In this document: in pieces, positions 33,255 through 45,061 of the stretch | Layout of the letters: every line of letters begins with the position of its first letter | Numbering within the stretch: position 1 is the stretch's first letter | Assembly (NCBI GenBank): GCA_947685225.1 | Contig: CANTUV010000055.1 | Location: 7,079,501-7,143,500 of the forward strand | Reading direction: 5' to 3' | Length of the DNA stretch: 64,000 bases | From: Garcia nutans | Lineage: Eukaryota > Streptophyta > Magnoliopsida > Malpighiales > Euphorbiaceae | Notes under the pieces: generated by a model | What the model saw: only the letters and a program-made list of their open reading frames with translations | The model's database searches: none | What the model was told of the DNA's origin: nothing | Position numbers and translations under genes: made by a program

Positions 33255-35445
33255 GAAGAAACTTATGAGTCTCCAAGAAAATAATGCAAATAATGAAATG
33301 GAGGTATCCAAACATTGTACAAGTGATGGTACTAAAGAAATCAACCCCATTTACTCTCAAACAAACAAGAAGGGCCGAAAGAAACATGGAGCACATGCAC
33401 TAGCTCTATGCCGTGGTGGAGGTGATTTTTTATTACATTTTTATGTCACTTTTTCGTTTGTTCTGTCTCCTCTCCCCACCACAAATTTTTCATAAATTAA
33501 ATTGAATATGCAGAGAAAATCATTTTTCAAGTTTTTAAATAGTTCTAAACAGAGAAAAGATTAAATAACTTGCAATATTATCATCGTAGTACTAATATCA
33601 CTAATAAAATAAATAACCTTATTCTTTTAGTCACACGTATTTATTAGAGAAAATTACAATATATAAATAACATTATATATTATTTTTTTCAATAATTTTT
33701 TATATATTTTGTGTATATTGGATGTATATCGTAGATATATCTCTGAAAATAGAGTACACCTTTGGTATACTAGATATATACTTTAAAAAATATGTATTTT
33801 TAAAATTAAACTTTGAAAAGTAGGCATTTTGAAAAAATCACAATTTACCATGTTACTTTGCTTTGTCCTGGCACTATTACTATATTAATTTTGTTCTTTG
33901 CTCTTTTGTGTGTGTGTTATGCCTCTTCCTACATAACTTGCTTTTCAAATGTTACAGCCAATTCAAATAGAAGATGATTCACCTGCAACTTGAGATGTTT
34001 TCATCTCCTAGTGGACAATTTTATTTAATCTTTTTTTTTTTTGTATATAATCTCCGATTAGATTATTATATTTACAATTCTAAAACCCTTGCTAAAATTT
34101 AATTAACCTTTGTATGTATACTCTTAATTGCCACATTAAATGTAACTTGTGCTTCACCTAAAGAATTGTTATCTAATTGTTTAAAAACTCAAATTTAAAC
34201 CCTAAAAAAATTCAAGTTTGAAGTGAATATAAAATAAACTACAACTAGACTATAAAAAAAATATGGCAAACACATGACTAAAAAAATGCTATAAAACATA
34301 TTTAATATGACTGACACCAGCTCCTTTGTTAATCCAATTGAACATATAATGAATACTACAAACTTTATGATTTTACTTTTGAAGAATTTACGCTCAGTGC
34401 GACTTTCGGTGCTCAATTCTCAAAAATACGGGCCGGTTGTGTTTTTATTTCAAAACTACGGTTTTTGAGTTTTTTTTTTTTTTTTTTCAAAATTAACTTT
34501 TAGGCGTTGATTTTTTTTTATTTTTGTAATTTTATACAATTTTATTTTACTTATATTTATTTATTTAAAAAATTTTAATATCATATTTTCAATATACATA
34601 AAAAAATAAATATACATATCCACAATATATATAAAATACACACTCAATAATATAAACTACATCTACTACACATCTACAATATATCAATAATACGCTACAA
34701 TAAATCTACAACACACATATATAATTTTTTTAATATTTTTTAATTTTATTTTTTTTTAATTTTTTTATTTTTAAAATATTTATACAATATTTATACAATA
34801 TTCACATAATATTTAATAAATTTTACATTCAAAAATAAAAATATAATATACATACAACATCTACAACACATCTATAACATTTACAATACATCAACAATAC
34901 ATCTGCATAATAAAATTATATATATTTTTTATTTTTCTCATGTGTATAATATGTAAAATTTATTTAAAAATAAATTTAATGATTTTTATTAATGTATTTT
35001 TATATGTCTTGTTTTGTTTTGTTTTTTTAGTGTTACTTATTTTTTATAATTAAAAATAAAATTTTTTCTTTTCATAAAAAATTGTGATTTTTATATGATG
35101 AAAAATAATTTAAAATATTAATTTTTATTATTTTATTAGAATATTTTTATTTTAATAGTGAATTTAAAAATAAAAATTTAAAGTAAAACATTGATAACAG
35201 TGAGAGAAGACGTATTTTAAAAAAAATTATTTTACTGAAAAATGAGATATTTTTAAAATTTTACATTAATTTTTTATAAAAATATAAATATTTTTAGCTT
35301 TTATAATATTTTTATAATAAAAGTTATTTTGTAGAGTAGTTGTGCAAATATCAATTTACTTTTGCATTACTGAAAGCAAGAATGAATGTAATAAAAACAG
35401 GCATCACCCAATACTTTAACAAAATATAGGTTATATCCAATTAAT
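33255..35445. other. mostly AT-rich non-coding DNA
   Basis: The first 170 bp after the Ulp1-like stop include a plus frame (33265-33495) with KEINPIYSQTNKKGRKK, which might be a shifted continuation of the gene. An acceptor-like TTACAG before PIQIEDDSPAT and a TGA lies at 33957-33994. From 34000 on only AT-rich sequence with T runs and CATCTACAATA-like words is seen. Confidence 0.35.
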
Positions 35446-35456
35446 ATTATTGTTTC

Positions 35457-36969
35457 CTAATACTTTACCAAAACACAGATAGATATCACACCTTTGCCCA
35501 ATACTACAGCCCCGAAAAATTGCTCTATTCTTTGGAGAAACATAGCTCGTGTCTGGCTGCATTTTCGTGCTAAGCGTGGATGGTCTTTAGGGACCGAGTT
35601 TCAATTAGTTCGGCGGAAGATGCTGATTTACTAACTCAATCTTTCTACTGGATAGTTGAAAAGATGTATGATAAAGCTACATGATAGAAGAATCATATGT
35701 TCTCTTCTCTTTTATCGCAGGAGGCAATAGATAACATTAAGCTTCAAATACCAACTTCTGAGGAAATAGGCTCTGATTCCCCAATTTGGCTTCCCTCTCC
35801 TTCTAGGACATTTATAGTTAATGCAGCTTATGAGACACTTCTTTCTAATGATGAGGAACAAGGGAGGATCGATTGGGATATTAGCTGGTCTTGGCAAGGT
35901 CCACAAAGGATTAGGGTCTTCTTGTGGCTTGCTATGCATGATATGCTTCTTACCAACTCTGAACGGAATAGATGCCATTTGGTTGATGATAATTTCTGCA
36001 ATTTGAATCGGGCCGCTGAGGGAAGGAAACTTGCTTGCATGTCTTAAGAGATTGTCCAGCCACTATTTAATTATGGAAAATATTGCTTAATCCATCTAAA
36101 TATCAGAAATTTTTTAGTGCTTCCTCATCTTCGTGGATGCAAGTTAATTTGCTGGGCTGTTTACAAAATAAACTTAATATGAACTGGAGTACTCTTTTTG
36201 GAACAACTTGTTGGCTTATTTGGCGATGGAGAAATGAACAAGTCTTCAACCAGAAGACTATCCCTATTTATGCTAAAATTGAGGCCATTAAAGTGGTTGT
36301 CATCTCGTGGTAAAATGCTAATGAAGTTATTTCTTCTTTAGAACATAAGCGCCAAAATACGGTCACAAGACTGATCAACTGGAATTCTCATTTTTTAGAT
36401 TTTGAGACTTTGAATTTAGATGGAGCTTATAGACGCAGTGCCAATGCTAGCACCTCTGGTGGAGTATTTAGAGACTGGCAAGGGAAATGGCTTAGTGGTT
36501 TTTCATCAAAAACTAGGAGTGTAATTGGTCAAATTTTCTTATGAGTTAGTGGTTTTTCATCAAAACTAGGAGTGGTTTTTCAGGCTGACTTTGGGGAGTT
36601 TTCTTGGGTTTAATAGAAGTGTGGGAAAGAAATTGGTCAAAGATCCACTTGCAGATTGATAGCCTTAGCGTGGTTAATGTCCTCTTTGTGACTTCTTCTT
36701 CATCACCAACTCATGCAGCTTTGATTACTAGGATCAAGAATCTATTGAATAGAAATTGGACTGTCAAAGTTTCTCATGTTTTTTGAGAAGCCAATACAGC
36801 AACGGATTTTATGGCAAACTGGGCTTTCGATCAGCAGGATCAATTTGTTTGGTACGACCACCCCATGTTTCTCTTCAATTAATTCTCATTAATGATATCT
36901 TTGGAGCAACTTTGCCGAGATTAGTTCATACATAATTCTATTGTTATATCCTTTATCTATATAAAAAAA
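35457..36969 (+). mobile_element. 5'-truncated LINE, 3' end only
   Basis: Flanked by the 11-bp duplication ATTATTGTTTC (35446-35456 and 36970-36980) with an A-rich tail ending at 36969. Coding content is the C-terminal part of ORF2 only. The 5' truncation is the normal product of incomplete reverse transcription. Confidence 0.8.
35697..36882 (+). pseudogene. LINE ORF2 C-terminus: zinc-binding RT tail and RNase H
   Basis: The zf-RVT region is recognisable by SWSWQGPQRIRVFLWLAMHDMLLTN followed by RNRCH. Then, after frame changes, come GTTCWLIWRWRNEQVF and an RNase H with LNLDGAYRRSANASTSGGVFRDWQGKW, QIDSLSVVNVL and a final EANTATDFMANWA. Several stops, and a partial duplication of TTAGTGGTTTTTCATCAAAA (near 36493 and 36546), interrupt it. 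Confidence 0.75.
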
Positions 36970-36980
36970 ATTATTGTTTC

Positions 36981-37264
36981 GTAAACCTGACAACCAAGAT
37001 AATTAGTGTTTGATTTTTATCCTTGTCCCAAAAATTAACCTGGTTCAAAGATTTTGATATTTACAACATTGGATATTGTTTATTTTGAAGGAAATAAATG
37101 AAATGGAAAAGAAAGGAAAAAAAATTCTTGATTTTCCTTTATTTGGACAATAATTAAAAAATAATGGAAATTTAACTTTATGATTTCCTTTCAAATCTCC
37201 AAAATACTTTTGTCCAATTTAGAGTGAAATTGAGAAAATTGGAAAAATAAAAATGGAAATAGAC
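36981..37264. other. spacer between two LINE 3' ends
   Basis: Short AT-rich spacer of about 280 bp with no open frame. The two flanking LINE remnants point towards it with their 3' ends. Confidence 0.5.
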
Positions 37265-37324
37265 TTGTTTTTTTATTACAGTGAAAAAAGGCTAGAGCCT
37301 TAAGATGAGAGGGTAATTAATCTA

Positions 37325-37720
37325 CTATCCAACCCCCACCAAATCATGGTTTAACCAACATCTCAGACCATTAGGGATAACCTCTAATTCCCGCATGCCT
37401 ATTGGAAACTCGATGGCATGTGGTACAAGCCAATCAACAGTGAAATTCTCTTCACGGTAGATGTGTCTCACATCTACTAACCATCCTAAGTGTAGCAGAT
37501 TTTGAATGTTGTGAACTAGAGAAGTGTTAGCACAACTATGAGTGTTAGTTCCTTGAATGAGTCCAACAGCATATTGACTATCCATTTCAACTATTACCTT
37601 CTTGATTCTCATTCCCTAGAAAGAGGCCTTCATAAACCCATTAACCCATAATCCATTACAACCACAATTTAACCCTACTGCTTATACACTCTCTGAGCTA
37701 CTTTTAGAATCCCCATCCAT
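37325..37720 (-). pseudogene. LINE RNase H domain
   Basis: A 95-codon frame with VIVEMDSQYAVGLIQG, LVHNIQNLLHLGWLVDVRHIYREEN and a final PHAIEFPIG matches the C-terminal RNase H of plant L1 elements; upstream, in another frame, is VKLNMDGDSKSSSESV. The Asp of the last ADxLA-type motif is retained in TVDWLV. Confidence 0.7.
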
Positions 37721-37746
37721 GTTCAGTTTGACCTAGCCTTTTGGAG

Positions 37747-38767
37747 TAGAGCTGAGCATGGATCTTGAAAATTTCAGAACTAAACCAAATATCCGAGCTG
37801 AAAATATTCAAAACCGAAAAAATTTATTGACTTTTAACTTTCTCTTAATCAAATTATATCGATTTTTATAATATAGAGAGATTCTGGAGATTAGTCTATA
37901 TCTAAACCGAATAACCGAAATAATAACCGATTTATTACTCATAATATAGAATTATATTTTATTATATTATATTAATTTATTACTTAACATTTAATATTAT
38001 CTATAACTAAATTATAGTAATTTTCTAATTTAACTAAAAAATAAAGCAAATATAAATATAATTAATAGTTATATACATTTTTTAATTTATTAGCTAATCA
38101 ATGTTGATTTAAATGTTTTACAATATTTTTAAATTAATAAAACATAAATTAAATTTAAAAACTTTAAGTATTAATAAATTATTAACTAAATATTTTAAAT
38201 TAAATTGGTATTCAATATGTTTATATAAATAATTCTTTATAATAATTATAATATTTGTCAATAATAATAATATATAAACGATTTAATAATAATTAGTAAT
38301 ACTAGTCATTGTGGAAATAAATAAATTGCGAATATATTGAAGAGTAATAAAAATAATATAAATACTAATTTAGATATAAATGCGAAAAATTGTTAAAATT
38401 TTTATAAGATGTATTAGAATTATTTTTCATATTATGTTATACAATATAATAATTATGTCATTTCTATTATATTATATATTATGGATATTGAATATTGGTT
38501 ATTTGTAATAATTTTATTACATATATTTCGGACTATTTTATTATATAATAATTTTTAATCATTATTAATAAAAAAGTTTAAAAATAGAATTAAATATTTG
38601 AATATCCGAAACTCTGAACCGAATTTCTTCGAAAATTGGAGCAAAACAAAGCAGATTTTTTTAGTTTCGGAGAAATTCTGAAGATAACATTTTAAAAATC
38701 TCCGACATTTAGTTCGGTTCTGAAAATTTTTTAATCTTCGGATTGCTCTAAACCGTGCTCACCCCCA
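37747..38767. mobile_element. hAT-like MITE, 1021 bp
   Basis: Terminal inverted repeats TAGAGCTGAGCATGG and, as reverse complement, TGGGGGTGAGCACGG, extended inward by AAAATTTCAGAAC-type matches for about 70 bp. The 8-bp flanks TTTTGGAG (37739-37746) and TTTTGAAG (38768-38775) differ at one position, as expected for an old hAT target duplication. There is no transposase frame; the interior is AT-rich. Confidence 0.7.
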
Positions 38768-39029
38768 TTTTGAAGGGAGAGACCAACTGATGATTTTCTC
38801 AAATCTTAGGGGTTTGCCATCACCTATGATATTAAGATTGCATGGTCATTCTAAACTGAAATAAAAAAAGGTCTAGATGCATGATAGATTCTCCATAATC
38901 GTCGAAAATTTTCCCTTAAAAACCATTTCATTCCTAATCTTCCAAAGAATTAATCCAGTTCGTCACTTTGAATAACACATCCCATTCGCTATTTTCAAAC
39001 CAAGGTAATTCATATATAGGTTTTTTATG

Positions 39030-40700
39030 ATTCAAAGATGCACTTCCAAAGAAAAGAAAGCATTATCCACTTGCTGAGCACAAAACCTATGCAAAACATG
39101 GGTAGCAAAAACACAATCCCGAAATATATGTAGTCCATCCTCCATATATATATATATATAAAGGAAAAATCCAAATCTTGTATATTCTCCATTTATTAAA
39201 TAAATGTCTTCTGACCCTCTCAACATTAGTTAAGAGCCCTTTTTTGTCCAACAAGCACAAAAAATGTTGAGGCGATGAGACCCTTAACTTTTCAAACTTT
39301 GTTTCCAAATTGGATTTCTAACAAGGAGATGTAAACTGATTTAATCTAAATTGCCTACTACTAAAGAGAGCCCCCATAAATGTTATAATCCATGTTGCCG
39401 TCTTCGAGAAGAAGCTTCGAAGCAATATGCAATAATATATTATGGACTAAATGAGCAAAGTTCTCCTAATCTACATATTCTTTAACCTTACACCCTAGAT
39501 GTTCAACAAGATAATATCCATAGCATATTCTTATAATAGTATTCCATTGTCCAGTCAATAATGAGACAAAAAATTTACCAAATTACTCAAGTTTACCACC
39601 TAGCATAGCCACTTAAGGTTTGTTTTCCACTTTATCATGGCCTTCCAAAAGGGAGCCATTTTTGGCACTTAATTTATGAGAAATAGCATCTTACCCATAT
39701 CCATATTTCAAATAAAGGATTCTAACTCAAAAACTCTATCTTTTAGTAATAATCTTCCAATTCAATTTCACCATGAATGGCATGTTCATATAATGAGAAT
39801 CACTAAGACAAAGCCCTCCACCCGTCTATCTCTCTCCCCAAACACCCCCCCCCCCCCCCCCCCCCTCTTTTTTTTTTCTTTCAAGAAGCAAACATGTTCC
39901 ATTTAACAAGGTGGATTTTCATTTGCTAGTCATTTTTTCCCTAGATGAAATTCCAAGATGCCTTATTCAATTTATTACAAATACTAGACCGAATATAAGA
40001 TGATTGCATGGTGTATAGAGGAATAGTAGCCAGTACATGGTTAGTCATGATGTCCCTACCAGTGAATGATAATTCATAAAATTTCACTCATTGAGTCTTT
40101 TATTTAATTTTTCAATAAATCCTTGATAAGTCTAGTTATTCAATCTTTGGTAGAGGAGAGGGGCTCCCAAATAGGTGCCAAGATCATCAATTTGTGAGAT
40201 TTTTTATTTCGACTCCAATTGTCTTCTAACTAAAATAGGCATATTTTTGGAGAAGAAACCTTTTATTTTGGCTAAGATAACTATCTAGCCTAAGATATCA
40301 TAAAACCTCTTAAGGATCTCCTTAATAGTTTTTGTACGACATAAAGAAACTTCATAAAAAAATAAAAAACAAAAAAAAATGTCATCCACAAAGAAAATAT
40401 GTGAAATAAGAGGTCCATGCTTATCTAGAACTAGTGATCTCCACTCTTGGCAATTCATACTTTATTGGATACAGTGTGCAAGCCTCCCCACACACAAAAC
40501 AAACGAATAGGGAGATAGTGGATCACTTTGTCAAACTCCTCTTGTAGGTTTGAAAGGTTTAATGATATTCCCATTCTAAAGAACCTATATACTCAAAATA
40601 AATGAAATCGAATATGGTGGCATACTTGCCATGTTGAGTGTTTCTATAATGAAATTCCAATTTAGCTTGTCATGCGCGTTTTTGAGGTCATTTTTAATCA
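39030..40700 (-). pseudogene. LINE reverse transcriptase, decayed
   Basis: Minus-strand fragments in several frames read DLKNAHDKLNWNFI, QSDPLSPYSFVLCV and HIFFVDDIFF (the FxDD active site, about 40378-40405). Further on come LLDKKGLLTNVERVRRHL and EDGLHIFRDCVFATHVL of the zinc-binding tail. The G of the usual RQGDPLSP is replaced by S. Many stops occur. Confidence 0.7.
39845..39865. repeat. C21 homopolymer
   Basis: Twenty-one consecutive C followed by TCT and a T run. It lies within the decayed LINE. Confidence 0.9.
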
Positions 40701-40720
40701 CCATGAAGCATTTATTGTTG

Positions 40721-41812
40721 ATAAAGCCATATTTGTATATAATTTTATGATTGTTCTAGTTGTATTTTTTATATGTTAATCTATTTAATTTGATTAGTTT
40801 ATGGTTGTGAAAACTAGAATAATTATATTTTGAAGATTAGCTTTATAAAACTAAGTTTGAAGTACAATTTGGTTAAAAATTAATGAAAGGATGAACGAAA
40901 AAGAGATGCAAAACAAAACAAAAAGAGATGAAACAACTCAGAACCAGACGACTTTGTTTCTCCATGGCCATGCAACTCATTTTGCATGGCCATGCATTTT
41001 CAGGCTGCATATGCCCAAGAGGAGAAGAAGAGCCAGAAGAAGATTAGAATCTAATTAAAGTCTACAGTCGTATAGACTTAGTTGCATGGCCATGAAAAAT
41101 TAATTCCATCTACTTGAAAGAAGAATTTCGAAAGACAGTGCAAGGTTTCATGCCTGTGCATATTATCATGCACAACTATAAGTAAAAGAAATCAGCACAT
41201 ATATGATTTTTTTTAAGTTTTTTCCCTAATTCCAATCCTAATCAATTTAAGAATCTTTGCAAGAAAATAAAGCCATATTGTGCATATAGTTTGTGATTAC
41301 TCTATTTATATTTTTATCTTAATCAATATAATTTGATTAGTTTTTATTATGAAAGCTAGAATAATTATAATTTGAAGCTTGGCTTCATAAAACATGAGCT
41401 TGGGGTACAAATGGACCAAGAATTTATGAAAAAATGAAAAATGCAGAGGTGTAAAACAAAAAGGGAGCAAGTCAGTTCAAAACATAGGAAAAAGTATTTC
41501 CAAGACTGTATAAATCAGTTCTCATGTCCTTGGAAATCAATTTAGTACTGCCCAAAAGAGGAAGAGAAGAAACAAGAAAATCCATAAATATTTTGGTTTC
41601 CATGACCATGCAGTTGTATCTACAGAGTCATGTAATCTAAATCTACTACTTGATGGAGAAAATTTGTGAAACAAACAAGTTGTAATTATTCACAATCATG
41701 GAGTTTAAAAAGCATGCCCATGCAAATCCTAAACCTATTGGAATTGCTATTTTCTCCAAGAGTTTGCCCTAGTTACATCCCTGAATAGATTAGAAGTCCC
41801 TAGGACCACTAA
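40721..41812. repeat. diverged direct duplication with 546-bp period
   Basis: ATAAAGCCAT starts at 40721 and again at 41267. Both copies continue with a TTTGATTAGTTT segment, AACTAGAATAATTATA or AGCTAGAATAATTATA, a CTTCATAAAAC-like segment and GGGGTACAAATGG-like sequence. They end near AATCCTAATC and ATCCCTGAATAG. The copies are clearly homologous but have many substitutions. CATGGCCATGCA words occur in copy 1 and CATGACCATGCA in copy 2. The class is unknown; LTR remnants are possible. Confidence 0.65.
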
Positions 41813-44800
41813 ATGATTAAGAAAGTCTCCAGCCCTATTATCATCATCTTGTTTTCTATTCAAATTCATTCATTAGTTTTGAGTTTTCATTGGAGAAGAA
41901 TGGGAAGGAGGTTAGCTCTAGGGAGATTCAAGCAATCCAAAAAATCCATTCAATCTAAGTCCTTTAGTGATTTTTTCTTTTACTCTTAAATTTATTTAGT
42001 TAATTTATTTTCGATGTTCAAGTTGAAGCCATTAAATTCTTAGAAGAGGCAGAAAGATTCTCGAGAGAAAGAAGATTAAAGGATCAAGTGTTATGTTCAA
42101 GAGAAACTAGGGTTTGGTTTGTAGGGTGAGGAGAAAGTGAAATTGGGGTATTACTTATAGGAGGAATTCAAGGAGACAATTAGTCAAGAGAAGGTCTAAC
42201 ACCCGTCATACGTGATAAACCCAAAAAAAGTTTGATGGTAGAAGCATCAGTGTCGTTATTTTGAGAAAGGGTACTTTGAGGAACAAGTTTGGGTAAAAAT
42301 AGTAAAACCAGTTCTGAGGAAGAAGTTAGGCTTGGTTCGAGGTGAGCAAGTAAGAGGTTAACTTGAGGAAGAGACCTTGTGGTGGACGCTATGGATAGTT
42401 GGAGACTACTACAAGGGATTTCAAATTGCGAATCTTCCTAAGTCAGCAAAAGTAAAGGGATTATGAAATAGGGAATTCAAAATTTGAAAAGGATTCAATT
42501 TAGGGTTAGTTGGAAATGCTAGGCGAGAGTAAAGTGAAAGAAGGCGGTGAAAAGATAATCTAATAAGTTTCACCAAAAGAAGGAAATGTTTGATCACTGA
42601 ATTGAAAGTTAGGGCAGAAGAGCACCACGGAAGGAACGAAAGTTGCAAAAGCTTGTACATACCCATGGTTCCTCAAGAACCAAAGGAATGCGGGGCATAA
42701 TTATTTGCACATAGAAAATTAAGCCTAGCCCGAGTAATAAGGACTAAGGAAACAATAGGTTTATGAACAAATCCTTGAGAAATTGCAAATTGAGGAAGAC
42801 AGATGTCTGAGGCATCAATTCATTGAGGAATCTGTTATAAGAAGAATATTTGAGAAAGCATGAACCAAGAATCATAGAGAACATGGGCAATTACTAACAA
42901 CACATTTTGAAACCCACTTCCTGAGTATGATTAGCTACTTATCAGTAAGGAAGAATGAATGATGAAAGTCGTGAAGAATAGGGAGAGAAAAAGTGAGCCA
43001 TCATCTGAGAAAGAAGGAGTAGAACGAAATAAAAGGAGGACTTTAGAATCGAAAGATGTAACCAATCAAATTCAGAAAATACTCAAACAACTCAAGCACA
43101 ATCCTCTGGAAATCCAGATAGCCAAAATCCTTAAATCTAACTTAGTTTCTATCTTCTAAATTATTTTTATCTTATAAATTATACTAGTTTCTATGAGTTT
43201 TAATTCCAGTTTATTACTTTGTTCAATTGTTTCGATCAGTATAATTCCTCAAGCAATTATGAGCCACTTTAGTTCTTCCGTACCTAAGTCTTGCAGGTAT
43301 TTGATTTGTAGTGAAAATTTCAGTTTGTTATATGCAATGGTTAGTTTATCCATTTGCACTTGCATCCTTATAGCATACCATAAATTTAAGTCAACTTCCT
43401 TAGATCACACAGTACATTTGTTCAGGCATTCCTATGACCTTTAGTTACTTAATTTACCAGCATTTCTATTTGCAAAATGGACAATTGATTTCATTCACCA
43501 AGTGCATTTAGTTTAATCCTTCCCCCAAGTACTTATTTAATATTTTTTGACATGGAATGGTATTTTCAATTTATTCCTCAATATTTATTAGTGTTTTCTC
43601 AAATTTACTTTAGTTCCTTTGAGCAGTCATTAGTTTTTTCTTAAGGCAGAAATCTCCTAGTTTAGTAGTGCATTTGTAGTTTTGTATTTGGTCCTAGTTA
43701 TTTAAAATTCATCTAGTTTCTTGTCTTGAGCGAGGAACAATTTATTCCTAAATTAGCTTATCCCTTTTGTTGCTAACCATTTTCAAAGGATGCAAGGGAA
43801 TCATTAAGGGGAACTTGAGGAACTTTGCTTCTGTTTTTTTCAGGTCCTTTTTGGTGCTTAACACAATAGTTTGATAAAAAGTTGATTTCGCGCATCAAAG
43901 GTTGATGATCTTATAATCCTTTGACATGCCCACACCAAGCAAATGGCAAGATTTGCTGATCCTCAAGAAACATAAGAGGCATATTTGCATATTTTCTCCA
44001 TAACTAGCCAAACAGTTAATGACAATTAATTTTTCGTTAAAAGATAGGATTAATTTGTTTGCTTTTTAAAACTTTAAATATAAATGAGCATAAAAAAAAT
44101 ACTTAAGAATCAATACGTATCTTCGTGCAATTTCAAATACATTTCCGCTTCTCTTATTCTAAGAATATTCCGGAAAGTGTCGGGGATAATCTCTTCTTTC
44201 TTGGACAAAAAAGTATTTTACTCCGTATACACTTTTCCATAGATTAATAAGTTTACTCTAAAAATCTCATCTATAAAATAAAATTTCACTCATCATATCA
44301 ATCTTTCAGAAATCCAGAGAGGAAAATGAAAAGCACCAAAACATAAGGAAACTCTAAATAAAAGTATGGTAATAGAAAGTGACATTATTTAAACAAATTG
44401 AAGCGTAGTGACTAAGTTCAGACTATAATCATGAGTGTAGCGACCTTTGACATCAAATATGCAATAATTTTTTTTTATTTTGTCCACCCATTTTTCACTT
44501 AAAAAATAAAAATAGATCTAAATATTTTTTTACACTATAAAAAAATTGTGCAACTCTTTATTTTGATTAAATTAACCAATTTCTATCATTTTATTTTTTC
44601 ACCCATTTAGTCCACCCATTCAGCCTCATCAAAACCTCATGTTGAAGATTTCTCTTTGCAAACAAAAATCCTTGCCAGATTCTCTGTTGCTATCATGTCA
44701 CAAGTTTGTTTCCTGAGAAAATATTACTCATCAAGAAAAATGATCAGTTAATAAAAAGCACAAACCAATTTCATCAGAAGTGTTGATAAAATTAAGAATC

Positions 44801-45061
44801 ATTTATTACTCATTCCCCAATTTCTACACAAAAGTCAAGCCACTCTGTCGCATGAACTATTTCTTCACTGTGAACTACGATAAGAAGCCAAAAAATAAAA
44901 CAAAAATAACTACGATTTACAGCATGATGAACTACAAGCCATTTCCAATGCAAAATGATAGGTCAACTGGGCGGTGGCTATTTCCTTGTCAAGAGCTAGG
45001 TTGATCTTTGACGGAAAGTTGGATTATGACCCGGGATCTAACTGAAAAGGCAAGGTCATTA
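41813..45061. other. repeat-like DNA without a recognised gene
   Basis: Open frames of 66-83 codons on both strands (42421-42666 minus, 42959-43159 plus, 43193-43444 plus) show no domain; the second is Lys/Glu rich. The texture resembles the untranslated parts of an LTR retrotransposon, but no LTR ends or motifs could be placed. The part near 45000 is the 3' flank of the DUF3755 gene. Confidence 0.35.

Larger units (their letters stand above)
37265..40720 (-). mobile_element. decayed LINE, interrupted by a MITE
   Basis: On the minus strand the order is RT (near 40690-40370), RT zinc tail (39310-39030) and RNase H (37720-37325), followed by an A-rich end at 37269-37276. The MITE at 37747-38767 lies between the zinc tail and RNase H. 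The 5' end is probably truncated at about 40720, where a different repeat begins. No target duplication was found. Confidence 0.7.

Noticed and set aside
33265..33495. 76-codon plus frame after the Ulp1-like stop as a separate gene
   Set aside because: No start context or domain. It may be a shifted tail of the protease gene, but the splice needed could not be made consistent in phase.
42959..43159. Lys/Glu-rich 66-codon frame
   Set aside because: No homology recognised and surrounding sequence looks repeat-derived and non-coding.
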